Shown: positions 56,898 to 64,000 of the stretch, piece after piece
How the letters are laid out: every line of letters starts with the position of its first letter
How positions within the stretch are numbered: the first letter of the stretch is position 1
NCBI GenBank assembly: GCA_049841135.1
Contig: JASGHK010000006.1
Coordinates: 310,001 to 374,000, forward strand
Length of the DNA stretch: 64,000 nt
Direction of reading: 5' to 3'
DNA from: JACRCT01 sp049841135
Lineage (GTDB): Bacteria; Myxococcota; Myxococcia; Myxococcales; UBA5297
Translations under genes and position numbers: made by a program
The notes under the pieces: model-generated
Database searches by the model: none
Seen by the model: only the letters and a program-made list of their open reading frames with translations
What the model was told of the DNA's origin: nothing

Positions 56898-57287
56898 TCA
56901 CCTCGTGATCTTGAAGTTGATGTCCTTGTTCGACTTGAGGCCGCCCGCCTTGGGCGCGCCGGCGTTCGCGCCCGGGAAGATGAAGATCTTGGTCTGGCCT
57001 TCCTTGAGCGCCAGGACCGTCATCACCTTGCCCGTCACCGAGACGCGCGCCATCCCCGGGTCGCCGCAGACGGCGGAGCCACCCACCTTGAACGAACGCT
57101 TCTGGCCCACCCGCATCTCCAGGCTGCCCGGGAGCTCCTCGACGTTGGCGGAAGGCTTGACGGCCTGGGCTCCGCCCGTGTGCGGGTGGTGACCGGGAGC
57201 GAAGACCTTGGACGAAGAGCCGGCCGAGGCAGAGGCGGGCACCAGCAGCAGAAAGCCCAGCACGGAAAGCAACAGGCCATGTCGCAT
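56898..57287 (-). CDS. Pilus/flagellar assembly N-domain protein (CpaC/RcpA N-terminal-like)
   Basis: 129 residues. The signal peptide (LLLSVLGFLLLVPASASA) is followed by a beta domain: GSLEMRVGQKRSFKVGGSAV, CGDPGMARVSVTGKVMTVLA, LKEGQTKIFIFPG. This is the order of the N-terminal domain of CpaC secretins (G-x-S/T-x-x-x-x-G-x-x-x-F, then an Ala-Val strand, then EGxTxxxIF). The secretin domain itself is absent, so this is a stand-alone periplasmic domain. The ATG at 57285-57287 has TAAGGAG upstream and opens the operon that runs to 50152. Confidence 0.8.
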   Translation of the reverse strand: MRHGLLLSVLGFLLLVPASASAGSSSKVFAPGHHPHTGGAQAVKPSANVEELPGSLEMRVGQKRSFKVGGSAVCGDPGMARVSVTGKVMTVLALKEGQTKIFIFPGANAGAPKAGGLKSNKDINFKITR

Positions 57288-57553
57288 GCGTTGCTCCTTA
57301 CACCGGGCGTGATTGTGGGAGAAAGGGGTACTCCGTCGCCATCGGTCATGCGGACCGGGCAAAAAGTGTCGAACGGACGACAGTCCGCGACTTCGAGGTG
57401 CTTGGAGTCGAGAGCGGCGCTAGCTCAGCGGGATCGCCTCGCGCCCAACTGCCGCGACCTCGACCGCGCTCGGCGGCATCGCGAGAGGAGCGTTCGCTCG
57501 AGACCTCGCGCAGGCCTGGCGATCGCGCCGGAGGGACTGCGAGCCTCCGGCGA

Positions 57554-59416
57554 TCAGGTCGAGCTTGGCGTCTCGGGAGCCGGCGGCGCGCCGGGGCCTT
57601 CGTTGCGCGGCCCGCCGCCACGGCCGCGTCGCCGCCGCCTGCGCCTGCGCTTGCCGGTGCCCTGGCCCTGCTCCTCTTCGCGCTGCTTCTCGATGACGGT
57701 GGGGACCTGGCCGGCCTTCCACTGGGCGACCATCTCCTTGCCCTTGCCGGTGGCCTCGGTGCCTATCTCGAAGAGGGTCAGCGCGTCGTCGAAGATGGGG
57801 TGCCGGCGGAACGAGGCCAGCGACCTGCGCCGCCGCCGCTCGCCGCTGAGCACGCCCTCGGCCCACAAGAGAAGGCGGGCGCGGTCGGCCAGGCGGCGAG
57901 GAAGCCGCGCGGTCTGCACCATCGAGTCGAGTACGCTGTCCACGGCCTCGCCCAGCGAGACCTCCTGGCCTTCCTCGGTCTCGGGGATGGCCCGGGCGAG
58001 CGGGTGGAGCAGCACGGCGATGATGATGGAGTCGTCGACCGGCGCCTGGCGCATCCGCTCGTCGAGCGCGCCGAGCCGGGCCCAGAAGGCCGCCGAGGTC
58101 TCGGGGGACGCCCGGTCGACGAAGTCGGCCACCGGCGGCAGCAGGACGTGCATGGCGCCCACGGCGTGCAGGAGCTCGAACGAGCGGCGCGAGTAGCCCG
58201 AGCGCAGCAGCCGCAGGATCTCCTCGAGCAGGCGAGCCGGCGCGCAGCGAGGCAGCTCTTCGACCGCGCCCTTGATGGCGGTGTAGGTCGCCGGGTCGAT
58301 CTGGAAGCTCAGCCGCGCGGCGAAGCGCACCGCTCGCAAGATGCGCACCGGGTCCTCGCGCATGCGCACCGCGGGGTCGCCGATGGTGCGGATGGTGCGC
58401 GTGGTGAGGTCCGGCAGGCCGTTGACGTGGTCGATGACCCGGCCTTCGCGGATGTCGTAGAAGAGCCCGTTGACGGTGAAGTCCCGGCGCCGGGCGTCCT
58501 GCTCCGCGGTGCCGAAGACGTTGTCCCGGGTGATGAGCAGATCCTCGGGCAGGTCCTCGCCGGTCTCCTCGGTGGGCTCGACCGGGTCGGCGGTCGCCAG
58601 CGTGGGATTGGCGTTGCCCTCGGTGGGGTTGGCGCGGAAGGTGGCGACCTCGATGATCTTGCCGCCGCGGAAGAAGACGTGCGCCAGCCGGAAGCGCCGG
58701 CCGATGAGCCGGCAGTTGCGGAACAGCGAGCGGACCTCGCCCGGGTGCGCCGAGGTGGCGATGTCGAAGTCCTTGGGCGGCCGGCCGAGGAGCAAGTCGC
58801 GCACGCAGCCGCCCACGAAGTAGCCCTGGTGCTCGAACCGGTGCAGGCGGTTGAGGATCTTCAGGCCGTCGGCGTCCAGGCGGTTGGGGTCGATGTCCGC
58901 CGGGGTGCCGTCCGGCTTGGCCGACGCGGCGCTCGGGCGCTCGGTGTCGCTGCTCTCGCGCACGACCGGGCTGTCGGGAGTGCGGCCGTCGAACTCGCTG
59001 CCGACGTCGTCGCGCCGCCGGTGCCGCCGCTCGCGGGGCGGGCGGTCCTGGCGGTCCGGGCGCTCCTGCGTAGGACGCTCAGTTGGGGTGGACGGGGTGG
59101 ACGGAGTCGACTGGGTGGACGTAGTGGAGTCCGTAGCCTGAGAGCCGGGATCCTCGGAGGGAGCGGTCGAGGGCGCGTTGCGCGGAGTGCCCGCTGCGCC
59201 TTCGGGCCGGCGGCCGCCTCTGCGCCTGCGTCGCTTGCGCTTGCGGGGGCCGTCGGGGCCCACTTCCTGCGCCATGGCCAGCGCGGTGATGGGGTCCGGC
59301 GAGGGAGCAGGGCTCACCTCGGGGGACTGACCCTCGGGTTTCGGGCTGGTCTCAGCGGGAGCAGGGGCCGGCGGGGCGGGAAGCTGGACGGTGGAGGAAT
59401 CGCTCATTCGGTGCAT
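57554..59416 (-). CDS. pcnB: Poly(A) polymerase / CCA-adding family nucleotidyltransferase (PcnB-like)
   Basis: 620 residues from ATG 59416 (ATG 59407 is equally possible). The first 190 residues are disordered, rich in Pro, Ser, Thr and Arg, with a Thr-Pro-Ser-Thr repeat and RRRGGRRPEG. The class-II nucleotidyltransferase head is intact: GYFVGGCVRDLLLGRPPKDF, DIATSAHPGEVRSLFRNCRL, IGRRFRLAHVFFRGGKIIEV, DFTVNGLFYD and VRILRAVRFAARLSFQIDP. RNCRLIGRRFRLAHV is the bacterial poly(A)-polymerase hallmark that distinguishes PcnB from CCA enzymes. The tail (RRRRRRRRGRGGG) is RNA-binding-like. It polyadenylates RNA 3' ends to promote decay. Confidence 0.9.
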   Translation of the reverse strand: MHRMSDSSTVQLPAPPAPAPAETSPKPEGQSPEVSPAPSPDPITALAMAQEVGPDGPRKRKRRRRRGGRRPEGAAGTPRNAPSTAPSEDPGSQATDSTTSTQSTPSTPSTPTERPTQERPDRQDRPPRERRHRRRDDVGSEFDGRTPDSPVVRESSDTERPSAASAKPDGTPADIDPNRLDADGLKILNRLHRFEHQGYFVGGCVRDLLLGRPPKDFDIATSAHPGEVRSLFRNCRLIGRRFRLAHVFFRGGKIIEVATFRANPTEGNANPTLATADPVEPTEETGEDLPEDLLITRDNVFGTAEQDARRRDFTVNGLFYDIREGRVIDHVNGLPDLTTRTIRTIGDPAVRMREDPVRILRAVRFAARLSFQIDPATYTAIKGAVEELPRCAPARLLEEILRLLRSGYSRRSFELLHAVGAMHVLLPPVADFVDRASPETSAAFWARLGALDERMRQAPVDDSIIIAVLLHPLARAIPETEEGQEVSLGEAVDSVLDSMVQTARLPRRLADRARLLLWAEGVLSGERRRRRSLASFRRHPIFDDALTLFEIGTEATGKGKEMVAQWKAGQVPTVIEKQREEEQGQGTGKRRRRRRRRGRGGGPRNEGPGAPPAPETPSST

Positions 59417-59520
59417 CGCCTACGAAGGGCGCGGGACTCTACGGAACCTGCGACGGGCAGTCAAACGATGCCCGGGAAAGAACAGCTGGCAAACGCCGTT
59501 TTCGTGAGGGGGCCTCGGCC

Positions 59521-59548
59521 TTGAATCCCGCAGGGGTTGAACTATAGT
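59521..59548 (+). promoter_or_regulatory. Likely sigma-70-type promoter of the gcv operon
   Basis: TTGAAT (59521-59526), a 16-base spacer and TATAGT (59543-59548), well matched to a housekeeping -35/-10 pair and the best such pair I saw in the window. Transcription would start near 59555, leaving a leader of about 65 bases before gcvT. GGAGG lies 5 bases upstream of the gcvT ATG. I saw no glycine riboswitch core in the leader. Confidence 0.6.
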
Positions 59549-59619
59549 CCGCCCCTTCGTTGCGCCCCCTCGGCTGAGCTCGGGACGACCATCCAGGCAG
59601 TACACCCTCGGAGGACCTC

Positions 59620-60711
59620 ATGTCTCGTCGTACGCCGTTCTACCAGGGCCACGTGCAGGCCGGCGGCAAGATCGTCGACTTCGCTGGCTGGGAGCTGTCG
59701 GTGCAGTTCACGGGCATCCTCGAGGAGCATGCCGCGGTACGTAACACCGCCGGCGTCTTCGACGTCTCCCACATGGGTGAGGTCTGGATCACGGGTCCCA
59801 AGGCCATGGAGACGACCCAGAAGCTGCTGACCAACGACGTCGCCAAGCTCTCGGACATGCAGGCGGCGTACAGCGGCATGCTCTACGACAACGCGACCTT
59901 CGTGGACGACGTCCTCGTCTACCGGTTCAACCCGGAGAAGTTCCTGGTCGTCGTCAACGGCGCGAACGTGGCCAAGGACGTGGCCTGGATGAAGGACCAC
60001 CACAACGGCGCCTCGGTCGTGGACGCGTCCGACGAGTACGGCCAGCTGGCGGTCCAGGGCCCGAAGGCCGCGGAGATCGTCCAGCGGCTGACCAAGACCG
60101 ACCTGTCGAAGGTCAAGTGGTACTGGCACGCGGGAGAGGGCGAGGTCGCCGGCTGCAAGTGCATCATCGCCCGCACCGGGTACACCGGCGAGGACGGCTT
60201 CGAGCTGTACTGCTCGCCCAAGGACGCGATGAAGCTGTGGGACGCGCTCTTCGAGGCCGGCAAGAAGGACGGCCTGGTGCCCACCGGCCTGGGCTGCCGC
60301 GACAGCCTGCGCCTGGAGATGAAGTACGCGCTCTATGGCAACGACATCGACGACCAGCACACCGCCTTCGAGGCGAACCTGGGCTGGATCGTCAAGATGG
60401 ACAAGGGCGTGGACTTCAACGGACGCGCCGCGCTGGCCAAGCAGAAGCAGGACGGCATCAAGCGCAAGCTCGTCGGCTTCACCATGACCGACAAGGGCAT
60501 CCCGCGGCAGCACTACCCCATCCTCAAGGACGGCAAGAAGGTGGGCGAGGTGACCAGCGGAACGATGTCGCCGTCGCTCAAGATCCCCATCGGCGTCGGC
60601 TACGTCCCGACCGAGCTGGCGGCTGAAGGCTCGACGTTCGACGTCGAGATCCGCGGCAAGCCCGTAGGCGCCAAGGTCTGCAAGACGCCGTTCTACAACA
60701 AGAAGAAGTAG
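59620..60711 (+). CDS. gcvT: Glycine cleavage system T protein (aminomethyltransferase)
   Basis: 363 residues, normal length. The N-terminus (TPFYQGHVQAGGKIVDFAGW, then ELSVQFTGILEEHAAVRNTA and GVFDVSHMGEVWITGP) is characteristic of GcvT, with the tetrahydrofolate-binding SHMGE. ARTGYTGEDGFELYC and GCRDSLRLEMKYALYGNDID are the later family signatures, the latter carrying catalytic residues. The C-terminal barrel domain (GEVTSGTMSPSLKIPIGVGY) is complete. It transfers the aminomethyl group from lipoyl-GcvH to tetrahydrofolate, releasing ammonia and 5,10-methylene-THF. It opens the gcvT-H-PA-PB operon. Confidence 0.97.
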   Translation: MSRRTPFYQGHVQAGGKIVDFAGWELSVQFTGILEEHAAVRNTAGVFDVSHMGEVWITGPKAMETTQKLLTNDVAKLSDMQAAYSGMLYDNATFVDDVLVYRFNPEKFLVVVNGANVAKDVAWMKDHHNGASVVDASDEYGQLAVQGPKAAEIVQRLTKTDLSKVKWYWHAGEGEVAGCKCIIARTGYTGEDGFELYCSPKDAMKLWDALFEAGKKDGLVPTGLGCRDSLRLEMKYALYGNDIDDQHTAFEANLGWIVKMDKGVDFNGRAALAKQKQDGIKRKLVGFTMTDKGIPRQHYPILKDGKKVGEVTSGTMSPSLKIPIGVGYVPTELAAEGSTFDVEIRGKPVGAKVCKTPFYNKKK

Positions 60712-60814
60712 CGGCCTTTCGAGACTCTCTTCGGGCGCTCGAAGGACGGGCGCCCGCTCTTCCCCCGATCACATCCAGCACCCTTCAAGCACCCCCAAGA
60801 ACAGGACTCACGCC

Positions 60815-61207
60815 ATGTCCAACGTCCCCGCCAACCTCAAGTACACGAAGGACCACGAGTGGGCGAAGCTCGAGGGCAAGACCGTCACCATGGGCATCAC
60901 CGCCTTCGCGGTCGAGCAGCTCGGCGACATCGTCTTCGTGGACCTGCCCAAGAAGGGCGACGCGGTGAAGGCCCACGGCACCTGCGGCGCCGTCGAGAGC
61001 ACCAAGGCCACCTCCGACATCTTCAGCCCGGTCACCGGCAAGATCGTCGACGTCAACTCCGCGCTGTCCGACGCCCCGGAGACCATCAACCAGGACCCGT
61101 ACGAGAAGGGCTGGCTGGTGAAGATCGAGGTCGCCGACGCCAAGGAGCTGGACGCCCTGATGGACGCGGCCAAGTACACCGAGCACTGCAAGACCGCGAA
61201 GCACTGA
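60815..61207 (+). CDS. gcvH: Glycine cleavage system H protein
   Basis: 130 residues. NLKYTKDHEWAKLEGKTVTM opens the lipoyl domain. AVEQLGDIVFVDLPKKGDAV, then CGAVESTKATSDIFSPVTG, carries the lipoylated Lys in ESTKATSDI, and DAPETINQDPYEKGWLVKIE completes the family. It shuttles the aminomethyl intermediate between GcvP and GcvT. A 103-base gap separates it from gcvT, long for a tight operon but without a clear stop signal. Confidence 0.97.
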   Translation: MSNVPANLKYTKDHEWAKLEGKTVTMGITAFAVEQLGDIVFVDLPKKGDAVKAHGTCGAVESTKATSDIFSPVTGKIVDVNSALSDAPETINQDPYEKGWLVKIEVADAKELDALMDAAKYTEHCKTAKH

Positions 61208-61386
61208 GAGAAGCGGGCTTCGGGCTTCGACCTGTCTGGCGGGCGCAGAGGCCCGCCGCTACGGGCTCCAGGGGGCACGGTGGCAATCCGCCCCGCGCAG
61301 CCTCGTAGGAGCCATGAGAGTCGAAGCCTGGAGCCCAAGTTCGGCACGAGGTCCTGAAGCCCGAAGCCCGAAGCCCGGAGCCCAAT
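61208..61386 (+). promoter_or_regulatory. Structured intergenic region between gcvH and gcvPA
   Basis: 179 bases with nested inverted repeats: GGGCTTCGGGCTTCG (61215-61229) pairs perfectly with CGAAGCCCGAAGCCC (61362-61376); GGGCTCCAGG (61263-61272) pairs with CCTGGAGCCC (61327-61336); and a local hairpin GGCGGGC/GCCCGCC (61238-61257) lies inside. The outer right arm ends one base before GGAG (61377-61380), the probable gcvPA ribosome-binding site. The region could form a multi-helix RNA that affects gcvPA translation or RNA stability. Confidence 0.6.
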
Positions 61387-62706
61387 ATGCGCTACCACTC
61401 GCACAGTGACGCCGACATTGCCTGGATGCTCCAGGCCTGCGGCGTTCCCTCCCTCGATGCGCTGTTCGACTCCATCCCCAAGGAGCTGCAGCTCAAGCGG
61501 CCGCTCGACGTCCCTGCGGCCATGGACGAACGCGCGCTGCTCGATCACCTGAGCGAGCTGGCGGCCAAGAACCCCAGCGCCCCGCCGTTCTTGGGCGCCG
61601 GCGCCTACCCGCACCACGTGCCCCCGGCCGTCGACCAGCTCCTGCTCCGCAGCGAGTTCTACACGGCCTACACGCCCTACCAGCCGGAGATCAGCCAGGG
61701 CACGCTCCAGGCGGTCTTCGAGTTCCAGACCTTCGTCACCCTGCTCACCGGGCTCGACGTCGCCAACGCCTCCATGTACGACGGCGCCACCGCCGCCGCC
61801 GAGGCCGCGCTGCTCGCCTGCCGCGTCCACTCGGACAAGCGGGCCGTCGCCGTCAGCCGCGCGCTCCACCCCAGCTACCGCAAGGTGATGAAGGCCTACC
61901 TCGAGCCCACCGGCATCGAGCTGCGCGAGGTGGCCTTCGGCGCCGACGGCAAGACCGACCTCTCCGCCGCCAAGAAGGCCCTCGAGGGCGCCGCCGGTCT
62001 CATCGTCGGCTACCCCAACTTCTTCGGCGTGGTCGAGCCCATCAAGGAGCTGGCCGCCGTCGCCCATGAGGCGGGCGCGCTGTTCGTGACGGCGACCACC
62101 GAGGCGCTCAGCTTCGGCCTGCTCGCGTCGCCGGGAGCGCTGGGCGCCGACGTCGCGGTCGGCGAGCTGCAGAGCTTCGGCAACGGCCTGTCCTATGGCG
62201 GCCCCGGCCTGGGCTTCTTCGCCGCCGGCGAGAAGGTGATGCGCCAGATGCCCGGCCGCCTCATCGGCATGACCACCGACCGCAAGGGCCGCCGCGGCTT
62301 CGTGCTCACCCTGGCCACCCGCGAGCAGCACATCAAGCGCGAGAAGGCCACCTCCAACATCTGCACCAACCACGGCCTGTGCGCGCTGGCGGCCACCATC
62401 CACCTGGGCCTGCTCGGCAAGCAGGGACTCTCCGAGCTGGCGAAGCTCAATTGGCAGCGCGCCAAGTATGCGCGCAGCGAGCTGGCCAAGGTCGGCTACG
62501 CCGCCACGTTCAGCGGCCCGGTGTTCAACGAGTTCGCGGTCAAGGGCGACGCCGAGAAGATTCAGAAGAAGCTTGCGGCGGCCAACCTCGACGGCGGTTA
62601 TTCCCTGGGCCAGGAGTTCCCAGAGCTCGAGGGCTCCACGCTGTTCTGCGTCACCGAGCTGCACGGCAAGGCGGCCATCGACCGCCTGGTGGCCGCGCTC
62701 AAGTAG
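61387..62706 (+). CDS. gcvPA: Glycine dehydrogenase (decarboxylating) subunit 1
   Basis: 439 residues, normal for the N-terminal half of split-type P protein. The start (MRYHSHSDADIAWMLQACGV) and FLGAGAYPHHVPPAVDQLLL, YTAYTPYQPEISQGTLQAVF and EFQTFVTLLTGLDVANASMY are family hallmarks. GEVQSFG-type residues appear as VGELQSFGNGLSYGGPGLGF. With subunit 2, which holds the PLP Lys, it decarboxylates glycine and loads the lipoyl arm of GcvH. Split gcvPA/gcvPB is common in Gram-positives, thermophiles and many delta-proteobacteria. Confidence 0.96.
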   Translation: MRYHSHSDADIAWMLQACGVPSLDALFDSIPKELQLKRPLDVPAAMDERALLDHLSELAAKNPSAPPFLGAGAYPHHVPPAVDQLLLRSEFYTAYTPYQPEISQGTLQAVFEFQTFVTLLTGLDVANASMYDGATAAAEAALLACRVHSDKRAVAVSRALHPSYRKVMKAYLEPTGIELREVAFGADGKTDLSAAKKALEGAAGLIVGYPNFFGVVEPIKELAAVAHEAGALFVTATTEALSFGLLASPGALGADVAVGELQSFGNGLSYGGPGLGFFAAGEKVMRQMPGRLIGMTTDRKGRRGFVLTLATREQHIKREKATSNICTNHGLCALAATIHLGLLGKQGLSELAKLNWQRAKYARSELAKVGYAATFSGPVFNEFAVKGDAEKIQKKLAAANLDGGYSLGQEFPELEGSTLFCVTELHGKAAIDRLVAALK

Positions 62707-62745
62707 ACGAAGCAACCACCATTCTTGCAGGGGAGGAGACGAACC

Positions 62746-63258
62746 ATGGCGACCGCCAAGAAGAAGACCACCACCAAGAAGACCGCCGGCAAGGCCAAGA
62801 AGAGCACCGCGAAGAAGACGGCGCCCAAGGCCGCCCCGAAGGCCGCCCCGAAGATGGATGCCGACGGCGGCGTCGAGACCGCGGCGCGCAAGGCCGCCGA
62901 GTTCCTCGGCATGGATCCGAACCAGGCCGCAGCCCAAGCTGGCAAGGTGAAGGAGCAGGCCCGGGTCGCCGGCCAGAAGCTGCGCGAGGAGATGAACCGT
63001 CTGGGCGAGCGCGCCGACGAGCTGACCGTCAAGTTCGACGCCCAGCTCAAGGACGGCGTCAAGAAGGTGGAGCAGGCCGCGGACGAGATGGCCAAGAACC
63101 TGGGCCTCAAGCCGGACGAGCTGGCCGACAAGCTCGAGAAGGGCCTGGACCGCTGGAGCAAGGAAGCCCAGAAGGTCGCCGACGAGGCCAACACCGAGAT
63201 CAAGAAGATGTACGAGCAGGCGCGGCTGAGGATGAAGGAGATCCTCAACAAGAAGTAG
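62746..63258 (+). CDS. Lys/Ala-rich amphipathic helical protein (histone-H1-like tail, phasin-like body)
   Basis: 170 residues. The ATG at 62746 has GGGGAGGAG upstream. Residues 1-40 are an H1-like basic tail of Lys, Ala, Thr and Pro (TAKKKTTTKKTAGKAKKSTA, APKAAPKAAPK). The rest is an uninterrupted amphipathic helix set with 11-residue-type spacing (AGKVKEQARVAGQKLREEMN, LKDGVKKVEQAADEMAKNLG, DRWSKEAQKVADEANTEIKK), recalling phasins, apolipoproteins or H1-like nucleoid proteins. It sits between gcvPA and gcvPB, 39 bases after one and 97 before the other, and is expected to be co-transcribed. Nucleic-acid binding by the tail is inference. Confidence 0.85.
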   Translation: MATAKKKTTTKKTAGKAKKSTAKKTAPKAAPKAAPKMDADGGVETAARKAAEFLGMDPNQAAAQAGKVKEQARVAGQKLREEMNRLGERADELTVKFDAQLKDGVKKVEQAADEMAKNLGLKPDELADKLEKGLDRWSKEAQKVADEANTEIKKMYEQARLRMKEILNKK

Positions 63259-63355
63259 CCCGGCCCCCAGCGCCCGACTCGTTCCCCAAGTCCGAAGGTC
63301 GCGGGCTCCTGCCCCAGAAGCCAGAGCCCGCGGCCCCGCCCCGAAGAAGGCACCC

Positions 63356-64000
63356 ATGGAACCCTCGACTCCCTCGCGCGTCTCCAGCGGCAACCTGCTC
63401 AACGAGCCGCTGCTCTTCGAGCACAAGCCCGGCTCCTGCACCGGCGCCTCGCTGCCCAAGGCCGAAGTGCCGGAGGTCGACCCCGCCAGCGAGCTGCCCA
63501 AGGAGTACCTGCGTGGGCCGGTCGACGGGATGCCCTGCCTCTATGAGCCCGAGGTCGTCCGCCACTACCTGCGCTTGTCGCAGCAGAACTACGGCGTCGA
63601 CACCGGCTTCTACCCGCTCGGCAGCTGCACCATGAAGTACAACCCGAAGTCCGCGGAGGCCGCCGCGCGCCTTCCGGGCTTCGCCCACGTCCACCCGCTG
63701 CTCCCCGACGACCGCGTCCAGGGCGCGCTGGAGCTGATGTACCGGCTCGAGCGGATGCTCTCCGAGGTCTCCGGCTTCGCCGCCTGCACCCTGCAGCCCG
63801 CCGCCGGCGCCCACGGTGAGCTGGCCGGCCTGATGATGGTCCGCGCCTACCACCTGGCCAAGGGCAAGCCGCGCCACACCGTGCTCGTCCCCGACAGCGC
63901 CCACGGCACCAACCCCGCTTCCAGCGCGCTCAACGGCTTCAAGGTCCAGGAGCTCAAGAGCGGCCCCAAGGGCATCCTCGACCCGCAGACCGTGGCCGAG
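63356..64000 (+). CDS. gcvPB: Glycine dehydrogenase (decarboxylating) subunit 2, 5' part
   Basis: The first 215 codons, cut by the window end. SSGNLLNEPLLFEHKPGSCT opens the family, then SELPKEYLRGPVDGMPCLYE, NYGVDTGFYPLGSCTMKYNP (PLGSCTMKYNP is a GcvPB hallmark), LSEVSGFAACTLQPAAGAHG and VPDSAHGTNPASSALNGF. The PLP-binding Lys lies beyond the window. It follows the Lys/Ala-rich protein gene in the gcv operon. Confidence 0.96.
   Translation, partial: MEPSTPSRVSSGNLLNEPLLFEHKPGSCTGASLPKAEVPEVDPASELPKEYLRGPVDGMPCLYEPEVVRHYLRLSQQNYGVDTGFYPLGSCTMKYNPKSAEAAARLPGFAHVHPLLPDDRVQGALELMYRLERMLSEVSGFAACTLQPAAGAHGELAGLMMVRAYHLAKGKPRHTVLVPDSAHGTNPASSALNGFKVQELKSGPKGILDPQTVAE

Noticed and set aside
59417..59619. 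A glycine riboswitch upstream of gcvT
   Set aside because: I could not find the conserved glycine-aptamer core. The short leader after the TTGAAT/TATAGT promoter leaves little room for a two-aptamer switch.

Overview
The window looks like a chromosomal segment of a Myxococcota (delta-proteobacterial) genome. Coding DNA is very GC-rich with near-universal G/C third positions. Two secreted proteins end in the MYXO-CTERM sorting tail (Gly-Cys-Gly-Cys, a hydrophobic helix, then an Arg cluster). Lipoproteins and surface proteins with Asp/Ala/Gly/Thr/Pro stalks are numerous, and there is a eukaryote-type Ser/Thr kinase fused to a PilZ domain, an ECF sigma operon with a caspase-like protein, and a Tad/Flp-type pseudopilin operon. 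I saw no rRNA, tRNA, insertion sequence, prophage or CRISPR array, although tRNAs cannot be excluded by eye.

Layout. 1-6.5 kb: a VIT/VWA secreted protein (minus) diverges from a tightly overlapped operon of ECF sigma factor, zinc anti-sigma factor, secreted caspase-like protein with a beta-barrel-like C-terminus, and a PilP-like protein. 6.5-12.5 kb: Ser/Thr kinase-PilZ flanked by direct repeats, a PEGA/beta-barrel protein, a lipoprotein with a propeller-like body, and a FIST-like protein. 12.6-26.3 kb: mixed metabolic and surface genes (HAD phosphatase, GDPD, papain-like protease, LRR lipoprotein, SDR, CpaB, LamG-PHP lipoprotein, TIGR02996-type protein, flavoprotein, alkaline-phosphatase-fold enzyme). 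26.4-33 kb: parallel beta-helix MYXO-CTERM protein, PQQ-propeller lipoprotein and small cytosolic proteins. 33-47 kb (all minus): a periplasmic module of a giant PPC-like repeat protein, a thioester alpha-2-macroglobulin and penicillin-binding protein 1C. 47-50 kb: small secreted and membrane proteins. 50-57.3 kb (all minus): an eight-gene Tad-like operon (CpaC N-domain, TadE, TadG with a Cys-rich insert, second TadE-like protein, accessory proteins, Flp-like pilin). 57.5-64 kb: poly(A) polymerase/CCA-adding family enzyme (minus), then the glycine cleavage operon gcvT-gcvH-gcvPA-[Lys/Ala-rich helical protein]-gcvPB, with gcvPB cut by the window end.

Two window-wide signals stand out. First, ten genes or gene parts are split by one-base insertions. 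Seven of these insertions fall in the same pentamer: the sense strand reads GATTC, and deleting one T restores both the reading frame and a GATC. This is most simply a systematic base-calling error at a methylated motif, so the split genes should be treated as intact. Second, a roughly 75-80 bp hairpin/G-quadruplex-prone repeat recurs immediately downstream of stop codons, always in the same orientation to the upstream gene, with one truncated copy overlapping the start of the Flp-like pilin gene.
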